From assembly GCA_016302525.1 (NCBI GenBank), contig JAEDNJ010000016.1, positions 1 to 15,989 on the forward strand: a DNA stretch of 15,989 bases, written 5' to 3'. Made by a program: the position numbers and the translations under genes. Shown piece by piece: positions 7,015-13,694 of this stretch; within the stretch, counting starts at the first letter, position 1; every line of letters starts with the position of its first letter. The notes under the pieces are model-generated. The model was given only the letters and a program-made list of their open reading frames with translations, ran no database searches and was not told where the DNA came from. The DNA is from Phascolarctobacterium sp. (GTDB taxonomy: Bacteria; Bacillota; Negativicutes; Acidaminococcales; Acidaminococcaceae).

Positions 7015-8238
7015 TTAGACAATTTGAAAGATGTAGAACTTTAAATAATAGGTCTCAGGAACATTCCACAGAATAGGATGGTCTGGAGCCTGCTGACGAG
7101 CTTCAATTTGTCGCAAAGCAACATTAGCATCAGCAGCGGCATCCTGCAGCATTTGGACAAACAAGTCCTCCTTCATAAAATGAGAGCAGGAACAGGTTGC
7201 CAAATAGCCACCTCTGGGCAGCAGCTTCATCGCCTTGAGGTTAATCTCCTTATAGCCACGAATTGCATTTTGCACTGTGCTGCCAGACTTTGTAAAGGCC
7301 GGCGGGTCCAAAATAATAAAGTCATATTCCTTGGATTTTTTGTTGACCAAATCTGTGAGCAGGTCAAAAACATTGGCCTCCAAGCCCTTCATAACCTTAG
7401 CATAGCCATTTATTGCAGCATTATGGTCGGCCATTTTCACAGCCTCGGCACTGATATCTACAGCCGTAACCTTGGCAGCTCCGCCCTGAGCAGCATTAAG
7501 CGCAAAGGAACCCGTATGGGTAAAGCAGTCCAGCACATGCTTGCCCTTGGCAATCTTGGCAATTGCCTGACGGTTATATTTTTGGTCTAAGAAAAAGCCA
7601 GTCTTTTGACCATTCTCTACATCTACAGTGTAACGGATACCGTTCTCCACAATCTCGGTTGTCACAGGACCAGGCTCAGGAGTAAACTCAGAAGTAAACC
7701 AGCCCTGCCCTTCCTCCATACCTTCCAGCTTACGAATCTTGACATCATTACGCTCGTAAAGACCACGAATATTTTCGCCCATTTCTCGTAAAAGCTTGAT
7801 TAGCAAATTAAAGAGCAGCTCCTTGCGCAGCTCAATACCCAAGGATAAGCATTGAGTTACCAGCAAATCATTAAAACGGTCTACAGTTAACCCAGGAAAT
7901 TGGTCAGCCTCGCCAAAAATCAGCCTGCAGCATTTAAAATCCCTGTCACCCATAACAGTTTTACGATAATTTAAAGCATAGCGCAGACGACGCTCCCAAA
8001 AAGCCTCGTCAAATTTATCATTAGTATTGGTAGAAATAATACGAACACGAATCTTGGAAGCATCATTGACAAAGCCAGTACCGAGATACTTACCCTTTTG
8101 GGTAACTACATCAACTAAATCACCATTGCTATAGCTCCCCTCAATCTTGGTAATCTCATCTCCAAAAACCCAGGGGTGGCCAGTACGAGCCATTCTCTCG
8201 CCCTTGGGTGTTATATAAAACTTAGGATAGGAACGCAT
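7015..8238 (-). CDS. RlmI-type 23S rRNA (cytosine-C5) methyltransferase
   Basis: This is a class I SAM-dependent RNA m5C methyltransferase of the RlmI/YwbD (COG1092) family, 407 residues, the expected length. An N-terminal PUA domain (about 1-75, including HPWVFGDEI) binds RNA, followed by the central EEHEE-like region and the Rossmann domain. SAM motif I is VLDCFTHTGSFAL (235-247), the acidic VDIS follows at 260-263, motif IV is DPPAF (311-315), and the catalytic cysteine motif is CSCSHF (349-354). E. coli RlmI modifies C1962 of 23S rRNA; the same target here is an inference from the family. AAGGAGGT precedes the ATG. It probably heads the operon with the lipase and glycosylase, from a TGTTATAAT promoter. 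Confidence 0.9.
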   Translation of the reverse strand: MRSYPKFYITPKGERMARTGHPWVFGDEITKIEGSYSNGDLVDVVTQKGKYLGTGFVNDASKIRVRIISTNTNDKFDEAFWERRLRYALNYRKTVMGDRDFKCCRLIFGEADQFPGLTVDRFNDLLVTQCLSLGIELRKELLFNLLIKLLREMGENIRGLYERNDVKIRKLEGMEEGQGWFTSEFTPEPGPVTTEIVENGIRYTVDVENGQKTGFFLDQKYNRQAIAKIAKGKHVLDCFTHTGSFALNAAQGGAAKVTAVDISAEAVKMADHNAAINGYAKVMKGLEANVFDLLTDLVNKKSKEYDFIILDPPAFTKSGSTVQNAIRGYKEINLKAMKLLPRGGYLATCSCSHFMKEDLFVQMLQDAAADANVALRQIEARQQAPDHPILWNVPETYYLKFYIFQIV

Positions 8239-8281
8239 ATTTTTAGCAACCTCCTTAAAATTAAAGCAGAATAATAAAGCG

Positions 8282-8293
8282 GCTTAGCTAAGC
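8282..8293. repeat. 12-bp palindrome in the rlmI-type leader
   Basis: GCTTAGCTAAGC is a perfect palindrome located between the methyltransferase promoter and its ribosome binding site. Role unknown. Confidence 0.4.
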
Positions 8294-8334
8294 TATAGTA
8301 AGCTCAGCAGCCTATGAACACTTTTCTAGGATAC

Positions 8335-8343
8335 ATTATAACA
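8335..8343 (-). promoter_or_regulatory. Extended -10 promoter of the methyltransferase-lipase-glycosylase operon
   Basis: The minus strand reads TGT-TATAAT, the same nine bases as the thioesterase operon promoter, and again no good -35 hexamer is present. It is about 97 nt before the methyltransferase ATG, leaving a leader of about 90 nt. Confidence 0.6.
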
Positions 8344-8465
8344 CAAAAAGCTTATTAAGGTTAGCAAAAAAGTAGCAGCTAAGCCCAATTTTTAAACATT
8401 TTTCGTAACAAAAATTACATTTTGCTTAGGCAAAGTGTATACATAAAAAAATCTAAGAATAACTG

Positions 8466-8497
8466 TTGACAGAAACCTAGCTTTTTGGTAGTATATT
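8466..8497 (+). promoter_or_regulatory. Promoter of the SAM riboswitch-metQ transcript
   Basis: A perfect TTGACA at 8466-8471 is followed after 17 bp by TAGTAT (8489-8494); an overlapping TATATT (8492-8497) would need a 20-bp spacer. The inverted repeat TTGGTA-N6-TACCAA (8485-8502) lies over the -10. The region 8239-8465 before it holds only the divergent promoter, a 12-bp palindrome and AT-rich nested repeats. Confidence 0.7.
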
Positions 8498-8502
8498 ACC
8501 AA
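8485..8502. promoter_or_regulatory. Inverted repeat over the metQ -10 (candidate operator)
   Basis: TTGGTA and TACCAA are exact reverse complements separated by 6 bp, giving a compact 18-bp site centred on the -10 region. A repressor-binding site is plausible; coincidence from AT-rich sequence is possible. Confidence 0.4.
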
Positions 8503-8514
8503 TTTCACAGCGTA

Positions 8515-8613
8515 CTCTTATTAAGAGCGACGGAGGGAACAGGCCCTATGAAGTCCAGCAACCAGGTTTTTCCACGGTGCTAAGTCCTGCAAGAATTTCT
8601 TGAAAGATGAGAG
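8515..8613 (+). ncRNA. SAM-I (S-box) riboswitch
   Basis: The conserved S-box segments occur in order: CTCTTATTAAGAG, GGAGGGA, GGCCCTATGAAG, CCAGCAACC, GGTGCTAAGTCCTGC, then a CAAG/CTTG hairpin (P4) and GAAAGATGAGAG. P1 forms between CTCTTAT at 8515-8521 and ATGAGAG at 8607-8613. S-adenosylmethionine binding stabilises this fold and frees the terminator at 8627-8652. Without SAM, GATGAGAG (8606-8613) can pair with CGCTCTTC (8626-8633), with two mismatches, as an antiterminator. The expected effect is metQ expression only when SAM, hence methionine, is scarce. Confidence 0.95.
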
Positions 8614-8626
8614 AAATGCAAGCTTC

Positions 8627-8652
8627 GCTCTTCTTTGGGAAGAGCTTTTTTT
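8627..8652 (+). terminator. Riboswitch-controlled intrinsic terminator
   Basis: GCTCTTC (8627-8633) and GAAGAGC (8639-8645) form a perfect 7-bp stem with loop TTTGG, followed by seven T. It lies between the S-box and the metQ ribosome binding site and is the expression platform of the riboswitch. Confidence 0.93.
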
Positions 8653-8695
8653 ATAGAGACGACTGGGAAAACAAAAAGCAAAGGAGAAAGATATT

Positions 8696-9520
8696 ATGAA
8701 AAAACTATTAGTAACCGCTTTGGCATTAGCAACTGCAGCAGCTTTAGTAACTGGCTGCGGCGGCGAGAAAAAAGCAGCAGAAAAGAAGGCAGAGGTTCCT
8801 GAGGCAGCTATCAAGGTTGGTGCTACCGCTGTTCCTCACGCAGAAATTTTGAACTTCGTAAAAGACAAGCTGGCTAAGGACGGCGTAATTATGAAGGTTA
8901 TCGAGTTCAGCGACTATGTAAAGCCCAATCTGGCTCTAAACGACAAGGAGCTGGATGCTAACTTCTTCCAACATAAGCCCTATCTGGATTCCTTCACCAG
9001 TGAGCATAAGCTGAACCTCGTTTCTGCTGGCAATGTTCATATTGAGCCTATGGGCGTTTACTCCAAAAAGATTAAAGACATTAAAGCAGTTCCCAATGGC
9101 GCTAAAATTGCTATCCCCAACGATCCTTCTAACGGCGGCCGTGCTTTAGCAATTTTGGAGAAGGCTGGTCTCTTAAAATTAAAGGACGGCGTAGGTGTTA
9201 AGGCTGTTGTTGGCGACATCGTAGGCAACGACAAAAAGATTAAAATTATTGAAATCGAAGCTGCTCTGCTGCCTCGTGCAATGGATGATTCCGATTTATC
9301 CGTTATCAATTCCAACTTCGCTATGGAAGCTAAGCTTAACCCCACCAAGGATGCTCTTTTCCAAGAGCCTAAGGATTCTCCCTATGCAAATATCGTTGCT
9401 ATCCGCAAGGGCGACGAAAATCGTCCCGAAATTCAAAAGCTGATGAAGGCTTTAACCACTCCTGAGGTTAAGAAATTCATTGAAGACAAGTATAAGGGCG
9501 CTGTTGTTCCTGCATTTTAA
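8696..9520 (+). CDS. metQ: Methionine ABC transporter substrate-binding lipoprotein (MetQ/NlpA family)
   Basis: This 274-residue lipoprotein captures methionine for import. The signal MKKLLVTALALATAAALVTG ends at lipobox cysteine C21, so the mature protein is lipid-anchored. The NlpA fold (PF03180) follows: KVGATAVPHAEIL (40-52), ANFFQHKPYLDSF (88-100), KIAIPNDPSNGGRAL (134-148) and a C-terminal SPYANIVAIRKGDE with the helix NRPEIQKLMKAL. The ATG has AAGGAG about 9 nt upstream. Control by the upstream SAM-I riboswitch confirms a methionine role. The gene stands alone: a strong hairpin follows and the next gene is convergent, so metN (ATPase) and metI (permease) must be elsewhere if this is part of a MetNIQ importer. 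Confidence 0.95.
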   Translation: MKKLLVTALALATAAALVTGCGGEKKAAEKKAEVPEAAIKVGATAVPHAEILNFVKDKLAKDGVIMKVIEFSDYVKPNLALNDKELDANFFQHKPYLDSFTSEHKLNLVSAGNVHIEPMGVYSKKIKDIKAVPNGAKIAIPNDPSNGGRALAILEKAGLLKLKDGVGVKAVVGDIVGNDKKIKIIEIEAALLPRAMDDSDLSVINSNFAMEAKLNPTKDALFQEPKDSPYANIVAIRKGDENRPEIQKLMKALTTPEVKKFIEDKYKGAVVPAF

Positions 9521-9555
9521 TTAACAGAATTTGAAAAAGCGTACATATGCAAATA

Positions 9556-9589
9556 GAGCCTGAATCAAGCTTTTGCTTGATTCAGGCTC
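9556..9589. terminator. Bidirectional hairpin terminator after metQ
   Basis: Arms at 9556-9570 and 9575-9589 (starting GAGCCTGAATC) are perfectly complementary over 15 bp around a TTTT loop. The following tract is only moderately T-rich on the plus side (TTATATTATTT) and poor on the minus side. It separates metQ from the convergent unknown gene, whose stop is 6 nt away. Confidence 0.8.
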
Positions 9590-9594
9590 TTATA

Positions 9595-10044
9595 TTATTT
9601 CCATAGCTTACTTTTGATACCGTTAAACAATCTATTAGTATCAAATTTGAATCGCCCTTTGTAAACGCGAACCAGGGTGAATTTTAGCGCCTCGCCATTA
9701 CTTTTATTTTTCAAGACAGCATTACCATATTGATACAGGTGATAAAGCTTACCCTCACTTCTAAACTTTACCAGAGCCGTATGATGATTTCCCAGGACCT
9801 CTCCCAGCTCCTTGACAGTGGTTTTGACAGATTGTAAATCAGGAGTACCTTTGAAAAATAAGATATTGATATACAAAATATTAGCAGCGGCATCATAGTC
9901 TGTGCCCTCAATTCTGCCCACCAGCTTCTCGTCATTGATCAGAATAGGTGCATTGATGTCATCCACCTCGCACAGCTTGTGGCTGAACTTAATAGCTGTC
10001 ATTTCTTCTTCATTGATAACTCTAACAAAATCAGTAATTCCCAT
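9595..10044 (-). CDS. Conserved-looking hypothetical protein, 149 residues
   Basis: I do not recognise this protein. It has no signal peptide and no membrane helix, so it is probably cytoplasmic. The sequence alternates predicted strands and helices: an opening MGITDFVRVINEEEMTAIKF, a strand-rich part (APILINDEKLVGRIEGTDY, ILYINILFFKG), a helix LQSVKTTVKELGEVLG and a basic C-terminus (VYKGRFKFDTNRLFNGIKSK). The LVGRIEGTDYDAAANILYI stretch could be a small beta-barrel, but this is a guess. GAGGAT precedes the ATG at a good distance and a promoter (TTGAAG-17-TAAGAT) lies upstream, so it looks expressed. It ends against the shared hairpin with metQ. Confidence 0.7.
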   Translation of the reverse strand: MGITDFVRVINEEEMTAIKFSHKLCEVDDINAPILINDEKLVGRIEGTDYDAAANILYINILFFKGTPDLQSVKTTVKELGEVLGNHHTALVKFRSEGKLYHLYQYGNAVLKNKSNGEALKFTLVRVYKGRFKFDTNRLFNGIKSKLWK

Positions 10045-10064
10045 ATAATTATCCTCATAACCAC

Positions 10065-10157
10065 TTAAAGCAGTTTCAATAGCTCTACTTGCTCTTTAAG
10101 AGTAAGCTTTGAGCTTTGCATAGCCTTTTCAGCAGACAGATTTAAACCTTCTATCAT
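10065..10157 (-). other. Possible 30-codon leader ORF or gene remnant
   Basis: A 30-residue reading frame begins MIEGLNLSAEKAMQSSKL and ends EQVELLKLL, just 20 nt before the 149-residue gene and within its predicted leader RNA. The frame is open further upstream to a GTG at 10193 (42 residues). No Shine-Dalgarno sequence is visible for either start. The amphipathic helical content resembles the last helices of Rpn-type (PD-(D/E)XK) nuclease/transposase proteins, so it may be the decayed end of such a gene; this is a memory-based resemblance only. Confidence 0.3.
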
Positions 10158-10183
10158 GTTGCTAATGTCTTGTTTTCTTCTCC

Positions 10184-10212
10184 ATCTTATCACAAATCGT
10201 AAAATTCTTCAA
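10184..10212 (-). promoter_or_regulatory. Candidate promoter of the 149-residue gene
   Basis: On the minus strand TTGAAG (10207-10212), 17 bp, then TAAGAT (10184-10189) with a preceding TGA giving an extended -10. The transcript would have a leader of about 130 nt that includes the 30-codon ORF. Confidence 0.45.
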
Positions 10213-10291
10213 TGCTCCCTATAAAAGAAAAGCACATATGAACAATGAGCTCACCTACTTAAAAACCAGCACAGCTAATTGCTAAAAGCCA

Positions 10292-10321
10292 TTGAATCAC
10301 CGCTTCTCTTTGTGTTAAAAT
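10292..10321 (+). promoter_or_regulatory. Promoter of the antiporter gene
   Basis: TTGAAT (10292-10297), 18-bp spacer, TAAAAT (10316-10321). The start point would be near 10328, giving a leader of about 30 nt before the ATG at 10360 and excluding the upstream in-frame ATG at 10279. Confidence 0.65.
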
Positions 10322-10359
10322 ATACGGGCAAACAACTCTATCTTTTTTTGGAGGCTCAA

Positions 10360-12636
10360 ATGGAAACCCTAATCAGTGATCTTGCAATGATACTCGTGGT
10401 AGCAGGCGCTACCTGTCTCATATTTAAAAAGCTTAAGCAGCCCCTAGTCCTGGGCTACATTGTTGCCGGCTTTTTAACTAGCCCGAACTTTTCTTATTTT
10501 CCAACAATCGCCAATAAGGATAATGTTACCTTGTGGGCGGAAATAGGTGTCATCTTTCTCATGTTCGCCTTGGGTCTGGAATTTAGCTTTTACAAGCTTA
10601 AAAAGGTTGGCAGCTCTGCCTTTATCGCAACGGCAGTTTCTGTCTGTGGTATGGTCGTGGTAGGCTACAGTGCTGGCAAGCTGCTGGGCTGGAGCCACAT
10701 GAACAGCCTTTTCCTAGGCGGTATGCTAAGCATGAGCTCCACGGCAATTATCTTTAAGGCCTTCGAGGATTTAGGGCTAAAGGAAGAAAAGTTTGCCAAC
10801 TTTGTCCTTGGCGTGCTAATTATCGAGGACATTGCCGGTATTGTTATGATGGTATTGCTTTCTACTATTGCTACAGCCTCTGCCGGTGTTTCTACCGCAG
10901 AAATTTTTCAAGGTATTGCTAAGCTCGTCTTTTGCCTTGTGCTGTGGTTCGTTTTGGGTATGTATCTCGTTCCCAGCTTCTTCAAACGCTTCGGCAAGCT
11001 CTTTAATGACGAAACCTACTTAATTGTTTCTCTGGGCTTGTGTCTGGCTATGGTTGAGGTAGCTGAGCACGCTGGCTTTTCTGCTGCCCTTGGCGCTTTC
11101 ATTATGGGCTCACTCATTGCCGAGGCTCCCGAATCTGAGCGCATTGAGCATTTAGTCACCCCGGTAAAGAATCTTTTCAGCGCTATCTTCTTCGTTTCTG
11201 TAGGTATGCTGGTTAACCCCAGCCTACTTTGGCAATATATCGTGCCAGTCATCATCTTAATTCTTGTCACCATTATCGGACAGATTACCTGCGGCACTCT
11301 TGGTATGCTGGCAACAGGGCAAAGCCTGAAAAATGCTATGCGCTCCGGCTTCTGCCTTTGCCAGATTGGTGAGTTCTCCTTTATTTTGGCTTCGATGGGT
11401 AGCGAGCTGGGTGTTACCAGTAATTTTCTCTATCCTATTGTAGTAGCTGTATCTGTTATTACCACCTTCACTACCCCCTTCTGCATGGGCTTTGCTGAGC
11501 CAGCCTATGAGCTTGTGCAAAAGCTGCTCCCGCAAAAGCTGCTTAACAAGCTTCCGCAAGAGGACCAGCCCCCTGCCAAGCAGGATGAAGGCCTGTGGCA
11601 GGCTATGCTGAAGGATTATGCTATTTATATGTTGATTATTGGCGTACTGCTTTTAGCAACAGTCATGACGGCAGAGTATTATGTCTTGCCTTATTTAGCA
11701 AATCAGCTGCAGCTGCCCTATGCAAATTATCTAACTGCTGCTCTTACGCTCTGTGTTATGTCTCCCCTTTTGGCTATGCTCATGCAAAACCATGGCGAGC
11801 TCTTCCAAACCCTGTGGTATAAGAATCGCTTTAATCATATTCCCTTAACGGCGCTAATCGCTGGCAAGATGTATGTTGTTTTTCTGGCCTTGTCCTTTAT
11901 CTTCTATTCCCTGCTCAACTGGCATGGTATTTTAGCAGCGGCAGCAATCATGCTCGCACTTTATGGCTTGGCTAAAACGCCCTGGCTCATGAGTCAATAT
12001 CTGCGCCTAGAAAGTCATTTTCTGCTTAACCTCAACGAAAAGCACATCCATGAGCATAGCGGCGACGAGCAAGCTCAGCCTGGTCTCGATACTCAGCTCT
12101 TTATAGCCTCCTATCATGTGCTTGATGATTCCAGCCTCATCGGGATTCCTTTAAAGAAGCTCTATTTCCGCCAATTATATGGCTGTGATATTATTCGCAT
12201 TACGAAAGACGGAGCAAGCATTTTCATGCCTGGCGGCAACGATATTATAACAGCTGGCTCCCATCTGACTATTATTGGCAAGGAGGCCCAGCTCCAGGGC
12301 TTTACCAATGCCATTAGCCAAAATAAGCTGCAGCTTAAAGCTCGTTACGAAACTCAAAGTCTGCGTGAATATATGCTGAATGAAGCGATTCCCAAAGAAT
12401 ATCAGCTTTATGTCACTGCCTTCCCTGCTGCCGCCAGCAAGGAGCTCCTGGGCAAGCCCATTCGTGACACCCAGCTGCGTGACAAGTGGAACACCATGGT
12501 AGTGGGTCTTGATCGTGCGGAATACTCACTGCCGACCCCTGATGTGAATTTGATTTTAGAAAACAAGGATTTGCTCTGGCTTTTGGGCTCGCCTAAGGAT
12601 ATTCAAAAGCTGCTCACCGAGCTACCAGAGGCTTAG
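10360..12636 (+). CDS. CPA2-family cation:proton antiporter (Kef-like) with RCK_C domains
   Basis: The 758-residue inner-membrane protein has a Na+/H+ exchanger domain (PF00999) over about residues 1-390, with many hydrophobic helices and the acidic pair E156-D157 in VLIIEDIAGI where CPA2 proteins carry the ion-binding residue. Residues about 425-555 add roughly four more membrane helices (for example YAIYMLIIGVLLLATVM). A TrkA-C/RCK_C-like domain follows at about 576-648 (DSSLIGIPLKKLYFR, ITAGSHLTIIG) and a second, weaker one at about 683-756 (LLGKPIRDTQLRDKWN, KDLLWLLGS). No NAD-binding TrkA-N domain is seen. It likely exchanges K+ or Na+ for H+, gated by a ligand at the RCK_C domains (inference). 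I chose the ATG at 10360 because GGAGG lies 7 nt upstream and because the promoter lies downstream of the longer start at 10279. It ends 2 bp from the convergent pilT-like gene. Confidence 0.92.
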   Translation: METLISDLAMILVVAGATCLIFKKLKQPLVLGYIVAGFLTSPNFSYFPTIANKDNVTLWAEIGVIFLMFALGLEFSFYKLKKVGSSAFIATAVSVCGMVVVGYSAGKLLGWSHMNSLFLGGMLSMSSTAIIFKAFEDLGLKEEKFANFVLGVLIIEDIAGIVMMVLLSTIATASAGVSTAEIFQGIAKLVFCLVLWFVLGMYLVPSFFKRFGKLFNDETYLIVSLGLCLAMVEVAEHAGFSAALGAFIMGSLIAEAPESERIEHLVTPVKNLFSAIFFVSVGMLVNPSLLWQYIVPVIILILVTIIGQITCGTLGMLATGQSLKNAMRSGFCLCQIGEFSFILASMGSELGVTSNFLYPIVVAVSVITTFTTPFCMGFAEPAYELVQKLLPQKLLNKLPQEDQPPAKQDEGLWQAMLKDYAIYMLIIGVLLLATVMTAEYYVLPYLANQLQLPYANYLTAALTLCVMSPLLAMLMQNHGELFQTLWYKNRFNHIPLTALIAGKMYVVFLALSFIFYSLLNWHGILAAAAIMLALYGLAKTPWLMSQYLRLESHFLLNLNEKHIHEHSGDEQAQPGLDTQLFIASYHVLDDSSLIGIPLKKLYFRQLYGCDIIRITKDGASIFMPGGNDIITAGSHLTIIGKEAQLQGFTNAISQNKLQLKARYETQSLREYMLNEAIPKEYQLYVTAFPAAASKELLGKPIRDTQLRDKWNTMVVGLDRAEYSLPTPDVNLILENKDLLWLLGSPKDIQKLLTELPEA

Positions 12637-12638
12637 CC

Positions 12639-13694
12639 TTAGATTATTCCCTCTCGCCTGAGCTTGGCTATGCTGGCCTCGAGGGTTTGCATTCCCAGAC
12701 TCCCCCCAGTTTGCAGATAGGAAGCAAGCTGATGGGCTCTGCCCTCGCGAATCAGGTTGCTGACAGCCTTATTGTTAATGAGAATTTCTCTCGCTGCCAC
12801 TCTACCCTTAGCATTTTTTCTTTGAAAAAGCTCCTGAGAAACAATGCCTACCAAACAATCTGCCAGCTGGGCCTGCACCTGGCTTCTTTCCGCAGGCAGC
12901 ATATCCAAAATTCTGTTAATGCTCGTTACTGCATCGCGGGTATGCAGGGTGCTTAGGACCAGATGACCCGTTTCTGCAGCCTGCAAGGCCACTCTTAAAG
13001 CCTCAGGCTCTCGCAGCTCTCCAACGAGGATTACATCGGGGTCCTCTCTTAAGGCACTGTGAATACCTGTAGCGAAGCTTTTCGTATCCTCGCCTATTTC
13101 CCGCTGGCTAATCATGCACAGACCCTCTGGATAAATGTACTCTATAGGCTGCTCTAGGGTTATAATGTGCTTATGCTGCTCAGAATTCAGCTTTTGGATG
13201 AGGGCTGCCAGCGTGGAGGATTTTCCGCAACCTGTCGGTCCAGTAAGCAGCACTAAGCCATGCTTAGCATTGACAAAGCTTTGTACCACTGGCGGCAGAG
13301 CTAGCTCCTGGCAATCTGGAACATTTTTACACATGAAGCGAATAGCCAGTACCGGACTATTTTGAGCCTTATATACATTGATACGACAGCGAATTTGTGG
13401 TGCAAGCGTAAGCGCTAAATCTACCTCACCAGCTTCTTTGAGGCTGCGTAGCTGCTTGGGTTGCAAAATTTGCTCCATGTAGGCGGTCAAATCTGCTCCG
13501 GTGAGCCTTTTGCCATAGCTTAGGCCAGTATCCGCTACTAAGTATTCTTGCTTATTGTGCAGCTCTTGCCTTTCTTCTGGCAATGCAAGCATTTGAAGAC
13601 TACCATCTATTCTCACCATAGGATAATAGCCTGCGGCTAGGTGCAAATCAGAAGCACCCGTAGCCCAGGCTCTTTTTATGAGCTCTTTTAGCAT
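12639..13694 (-). CDS. pilT: PilT-like type IV pilus retraction ATPase
   Basis: The 351-residue protein belongs to the type II/IV secretion ATPase superfamily (PF00437), in the PilT branch. The N-terminal SGASDLHL-like start is ATGASDLHL (11-19), Walker A is GPTGCGKS (152-159), the Asp box includes LEQPIEYIY (180-188), Walker B is VILVGELREPE (221-231), the His box is TGHLVLSTLHT (242-252) and AVSNLIRE (310-317) matches the PilT-specific AIRNLIRE motif needed for retraction. PilT hydrolyses ATP at the inner-membrane base to depolymerise pilins. About 20 extra residues lie at 42-66 (between beta strands of the N-domain) relative to the usual PilT. Its ATG overlaps the PilB/GspE-like stop by 7 nt, so the two are co-translated. 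Nothing follows it on the same strand here. Confidence 0.88.
   Translation of the reverse strand: MLKELIKRAWATGASDLHLAAGYYPMVRIDGSLQMLALPEERQELHNKQEYLVADTGLSYGKRLTGADLTAYMEQILQPKQLRSLKEAGEVDLALTLAPQIRCRINVYKAQNSPVLAIRFMCKNVPDCQELALPPVVQSFVNAKHGLVLLTGPTGCGKSSTLAALIQKLNSEQHKHIITLEQPIEYIYPEGLCMISQREIGEDTKSFATGIHSALREDPDVILVGELREPEALRVALQAAETGHLVLSTLHTRDAVTSINRILDMLPAERSQVQAQLADCLVGIVSQELFQRKNAKGRVAAREILINNKAVSNLIREGRAHQLASYLQTGGSLGMQTLEASIAKLRREGII

Noticed and set aside
8521..8814. 97-codon minus-strand frame over the riboswitch and metQ start
   Set aside because: Antisense to a well-defined riboswitch, terminator and signal peptide; its Ala/Phe-rich translation is a by-product of the metQ signal sequence.
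10279..10359. Longer N-terminus (27 extra residues) for the antiporter
   Set aside because: The ATG at 10279 has no ribosome binding site and lies upstream of the promoter at 10292-10321; the ATG at 10360 has GGAGG at proper spacing.
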